A DNA stretch of 64,000 nt from Malania oleifera (Eukaryota > Streptophyta > Magnoliopsida > Santalales > Ximeniaceae). Location of the stretch: contig NC_080422.1 of the NCBI RefSeq assembly GCF_029873635.1, forward strand, positions 16,398,049-16,462,048. The letters run 5' to 3'. The position numbers were made by a program, and so were the translations under genes. Positions 60,991 through 64,000 of the stretch are shown in pieces. Under the pieces are notes generated by a model. It had not been told where the DNA came from and made no database searches. It saw only the letters and a list, made by a program, of their open reading frames with translations. Numbering within the stretch: position 1 is the first letter of the stretch; each line of letters starts with the position of its first letter.

Positions 60991-61931
60991 TTATTTAAGA
61001 ACTGGTTTTTGAGCAAAAGTTGTCGGAATAGTTACCTTTAGTTTTTCAAAAGCATAAACATTAAAATTTTTACCTGCTTCCTTGAAAGTTGAACTCTCAC
61101 CATTATGCTCAATTTCTTCATCCAATGCACCAATCACCTTACAATTGCAGAGATTTGCTTTAGCATTGCAATCCTTGACATTCACTACAGTAGGTAATGA
61201 CGGTTCCATGGCTGTCACTTGCACTTGAATATCTGGCTGGGGTGATGACTCCTTCATTTCCGAACTCGCTTCCTCCGACGTTTCTTTAGCTTCATTTGTC
61301 TCAGTTGCAACTTTAGGTGTCAGGGCAATTGTTTGTCTGTCAATGGGTATCTCAGGTCGGGGAACTTCTTCTTCACTTCTCGGAGTACTAACAACCTTCT
61401 TTGTCTCAAGAGAATCCCTTGAGACATAATGTACTTGTTGAAGTTGTTGCCGGTATACTTGAGGATTAGACTGAGGTTGTGATGAAAATTCCTCTTTTTC
61501 CAGGGAATTCAATGTCGTGCTCATCTTAGTCAAAACGATGTTTAACTCATTGATGGTGCTTCGCAATTCATTCATGGTCTGAGTGTTAATCTGCATAAAA
61601 TCCTGAAGTGTATTAGTCATCTATGCCATGCTATCCTCAAAAGATGTCGTCAGTGAAATAGAAGCTTCATTAGATTGAAATTCTGGAAGTGCGTAGCTTT
61701 GATAGATCTGCTATGGCTGATACTAATACGGAGGAGCAACTGAATAATATGTCGATTGTGAAGGAAGTGCATAAGACTAAGGAGGCTGCTAAAACTGTGA
61801 AAAAGATGGATCAGATTGATCACTGTCCCATGAGAAATTCAGGTGATTCCTCAATCCAAAATTGTAGGTGTTCGAATATGGCTGATTTGGATCGTTGTTA
61901 ACCCAATTTTCTGATTGCATCTGATTAGAAC
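60991..61931 (-). pseudogene. Athila-type Ty3 gag relic
   Basis: Upstream (61910-61680) NDPNQPYSNTYNFGLRNHLN then FSWDSDQ matches the Athila/Tat gag phrase NPYSNTYNPGWRNHPNFSW, with stops after it. 61620-60991 is open for 209 codons: MTNTLQDFMQINTQTMNELR, the coiled-coil end of gag, then an acidic linker and FEKLKVTIP. Protease, reverse transcriptase and integrase are missing between it and the polypurine tract, so the element is internally deleted. A long open frame alone does not make it a host gene. Confidence 0.65.
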
Positions 61932-63873
61932 TGTAACGACCTGCTAAAATTATAATAAATACTATGAAATTCCACTACTCCGATACCTTCTAATAAATAT
62001 ACAACCAACAGCCTAAGCAGCGAAAAGCTGAATTCATATAACCATGATCATATACATACAATACCAGAGTGCCAAAATACTCCCAATTCAAAACATATAA
62101 AATTGTATCCAAAATACTCTCAACTGAAACTAGGGCTATACAGAAATAACCCCCTTAAAAATACCCACTCTACAAACAGAACAGTACTGTAACCCCTCTA
62201 CCTGTGAGCTTGATCTGCTCGCTTAACTGGATCACCTGAAAAATATTAAACCACTAGGATGAGACAAAACTCAGTAAAACGAAATATGCTATTGCTAGTG
62301 TGTGGCAAGTGAGCTACATGCTTGTAAAATCTGATTTAGAAAATATCATAAATACGTAAACTAAGAAAAACCATATACCTGTTACAGTGTAAATCATACC
62401 TATATTGCTTAACTTAAACTGATTTTTTTGGATATTTTATTCATAATACTTCTAAAATCTATAAGTATGTCTATTTTCTGTAAAACTGATCATACATATA
62501 TATAATAACTGAGAAAATTCCCTGGATGGATAACTGAAAGTCATGATTTAACCCCTCATAACAGGGTTGTGAGGCCCGTAGGCGGGACCTAACCTAGCTA
62601 GCCAACTAGGGTAAGTCAACTGAACTCCAACAGTCAGATCGGCCCCCTCAACCCATATCTGATGGGGAGTCTTTCCACAACATAGACACGATCGACTTCT
62701 GAATACCACATACTATATGAGTAATGTGGTTGCACTCTTAACTAAATATAGCTACGGTATCGAACTCTGCTGACTGAATCTGGTCCATCAGGGTCTAATA
62801 CTATATAGGTAGTTGATATCTTTAAAATATTGTTTTTACCATGATTTTAAAAATAACCATAGCCTCGTAAAACTTATCCAAGAATCTGAATAACTGAGTG
62901 AATATTTAGTTTCTGTATAACTGAATAGCTATCTAAATATCTGAGTATCGAGGCGTTATGGTACTGAAATCATGACATTATGAAATTGCTGAAAATATAT
63001 GTTTCTGAGTATACTGTACAATGAAAATTCATCATTCTATAAACATGCAAATATCGTGATATTTATGCTAATAAATTGTAAACATGGTATTCATAAATTG
63101 TACAAATATTGTATTGTTCTGTTATCAACTCATGTCATACAAATAAATATTAATGTTATCGGACTCTAAAAACTGTATATATGGTCTACATAATAATTTG
63201 ATAAAAACATATAATTTGTACTGTAATCATAATAAGGTTTCCTAGCATAGCATATTTCCCTTACCTGATTCTTGCTAAGGTCCCCTACTGCGACGGGTCT
63301 TACACTTGCAGGGTTCTCCGTTCAACACCCTGAAAGAAACATTCCCTAAAATAAAATATCATTATCTTTTCGACTACTACATTTCTTATAACTGCTAGAA
63401 GGTCAAATATTAAATAAAAGGTCTTACCCTGGATTTGGAATGAAATTCAACTCAGTCCCACCAACGTTCTACTCTGGCAGACTTGGAAAGAACTTCCCCA
63501 GGAGCGTGGTGGTGGTCTCAGATCATCGATTTGGCGACTAACGGGGCCGAAATCGAAGAGAGAGAATGGAAGAACCGTAGAGGAGAGAGAAAGATAACTT
63601 TTGCTGAAAATTTTACGTAAAAAAACCGAGTTTAGGGCTATTTATACTATGGACTTCGTTGACAAGCCACGTCATCTCGTCGACGAGGTCAAGAAGGACG
63701 TTCGTTGACGAATGCTATCTGCTCGTCAACGAAATTTAGAACTTGGAAAAACAGCCTTTAGTTTCCTCTTGTCAACGAGACATGTCCTCGTCGACGAGAT
63801 CCTCATGTACCTTCGTCGACGAATCCCTTGTGTTCGTCGACGAGGCTCTGATTAAATTCCTCGGGTTATTACA
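61932..63873 (-). mobile_element. 3' LTR of a Ty3 element that continues beyond the right edge
   Basis: On the minus strand it starts TGTAATAACCCGAGG at 63873 and ends GGTCGTTACA at 61932 (1942 bp). Immediately upstream on that strand is GAGGACAAAATTTTATAAGG then AGGGAAGAA, the typical Ty3 polypurine context, so the internal region lies to the right, mostly outside the window. A TATA box (TATAAATAG) is at 63646-63638, with eight palindromes of the GTCGACGA type upstream of it. It inserted next to the Athila gag relic. The other flank is outside the window, so the target duplication (AGAAC expected) cannot be tested. Confidence 0.75.
63638..63646 (-). promoter_or_regulatory. TATA box of the right-edge LTR
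   Basis: TATAAATAG on the minus strand, just downstream of the palindrome cluster at 63655-63845. Confidence 0.6.
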
Positions 63874-64000
63874 TTCTTCCCTCCTTATAAAATTTTGTCC
63901 TCAAAATTGCTATTCATATGATCTGTTATCCTTTAAAATAAACGGTCTACTTTTTTTATTACTTGCCCTCACTTATGGCGGAGGAATACCATAGTTACAT

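Noticed and set aside
63743-63994. 83-codon frame at the right edge
   Set aside because: It lies across the LTR palindrome cluster and the LTR/polypurine border on the strand opposite to the element.

Overview
The window looks like nuclear DNA from a retrotransposon-rich, probably woody, eudicot plant. It has small GT-AG exons in long introns, a nuclear tRNA gene with plant-type flanks, and plant Ty1/copia, Ty3/gypsy, TRIM, RTE-LINE, SINE and MITE relics. I cannot name the species.

I can support only two protein-coding host genes and one tRNA gene. (1) Bases 1-431 (minus) hold the N-terminal half of an F-box/kelch protein of the KISS ME DEADLY type (Arabidopsis At1g15670/At1g80440); it runs off the left edge. 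(2) Bases 29667-56509 (minus) hold a complete gene for the centromere protein CENP-C. Its 13 coding exons all have GT-AG introns and continuous phase, giving 692 codons plus stop. (3) Bases 27593-27665 (minus) are tRNA-Val(UAC). In Arabidopsis the CENP-C gene (At1g15660) and the KMD gene At1g15670 are neighbours, so this appears to be the same ancestral gene pair, pushed about 29 kb apart by transposons.

Layout. 0.5-6.4 kb is intergenic, with a hAT-like MITE, a SINE with a perfect 15-bp target duplication, and probable Ty3 debris. 6.4-19.2 kb is one decayed Ty1/copia element on the minus strand, itself hit by two solo-LTR-like insertions. 19.2-21.6 kb is degenerate repeat DNA. 21.6-24.5 kb is an LTR plus primer-binding site of a Ty3-like element. 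24.5-25.4 kb is a copia LTR flanked by internal sequence on both sides. 25.4-29.6 kb is AT-rich spacer with a SINE and the tRNA gene. 29.7-56.5 kb is CENP-C. 56.7-64 kb is an AT-rich tract, then several LTR fragments, an Athila-type gag relic, and the 3' LTR of a Ty3 element that continues past the right edge.

Inside CENP-C, an exon pair (86 + 100 bp) with its introns has been tandemly duplicated. Both copies are open and phase-compatible. The large intron between them received a copia element, and a chromodomain-bearing Ty3 chromovirus later inserted into that element. The two copies of the duplicated intron act as natural filled/empty sites, which dates a TRIM and a SINE to after the duplication. 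The most unusual pattern outside the genes is a palindrome, TCGTCGACGA and close variants, clustered just upstream of the putative TATA box in LTRs of different retrotransposon families.
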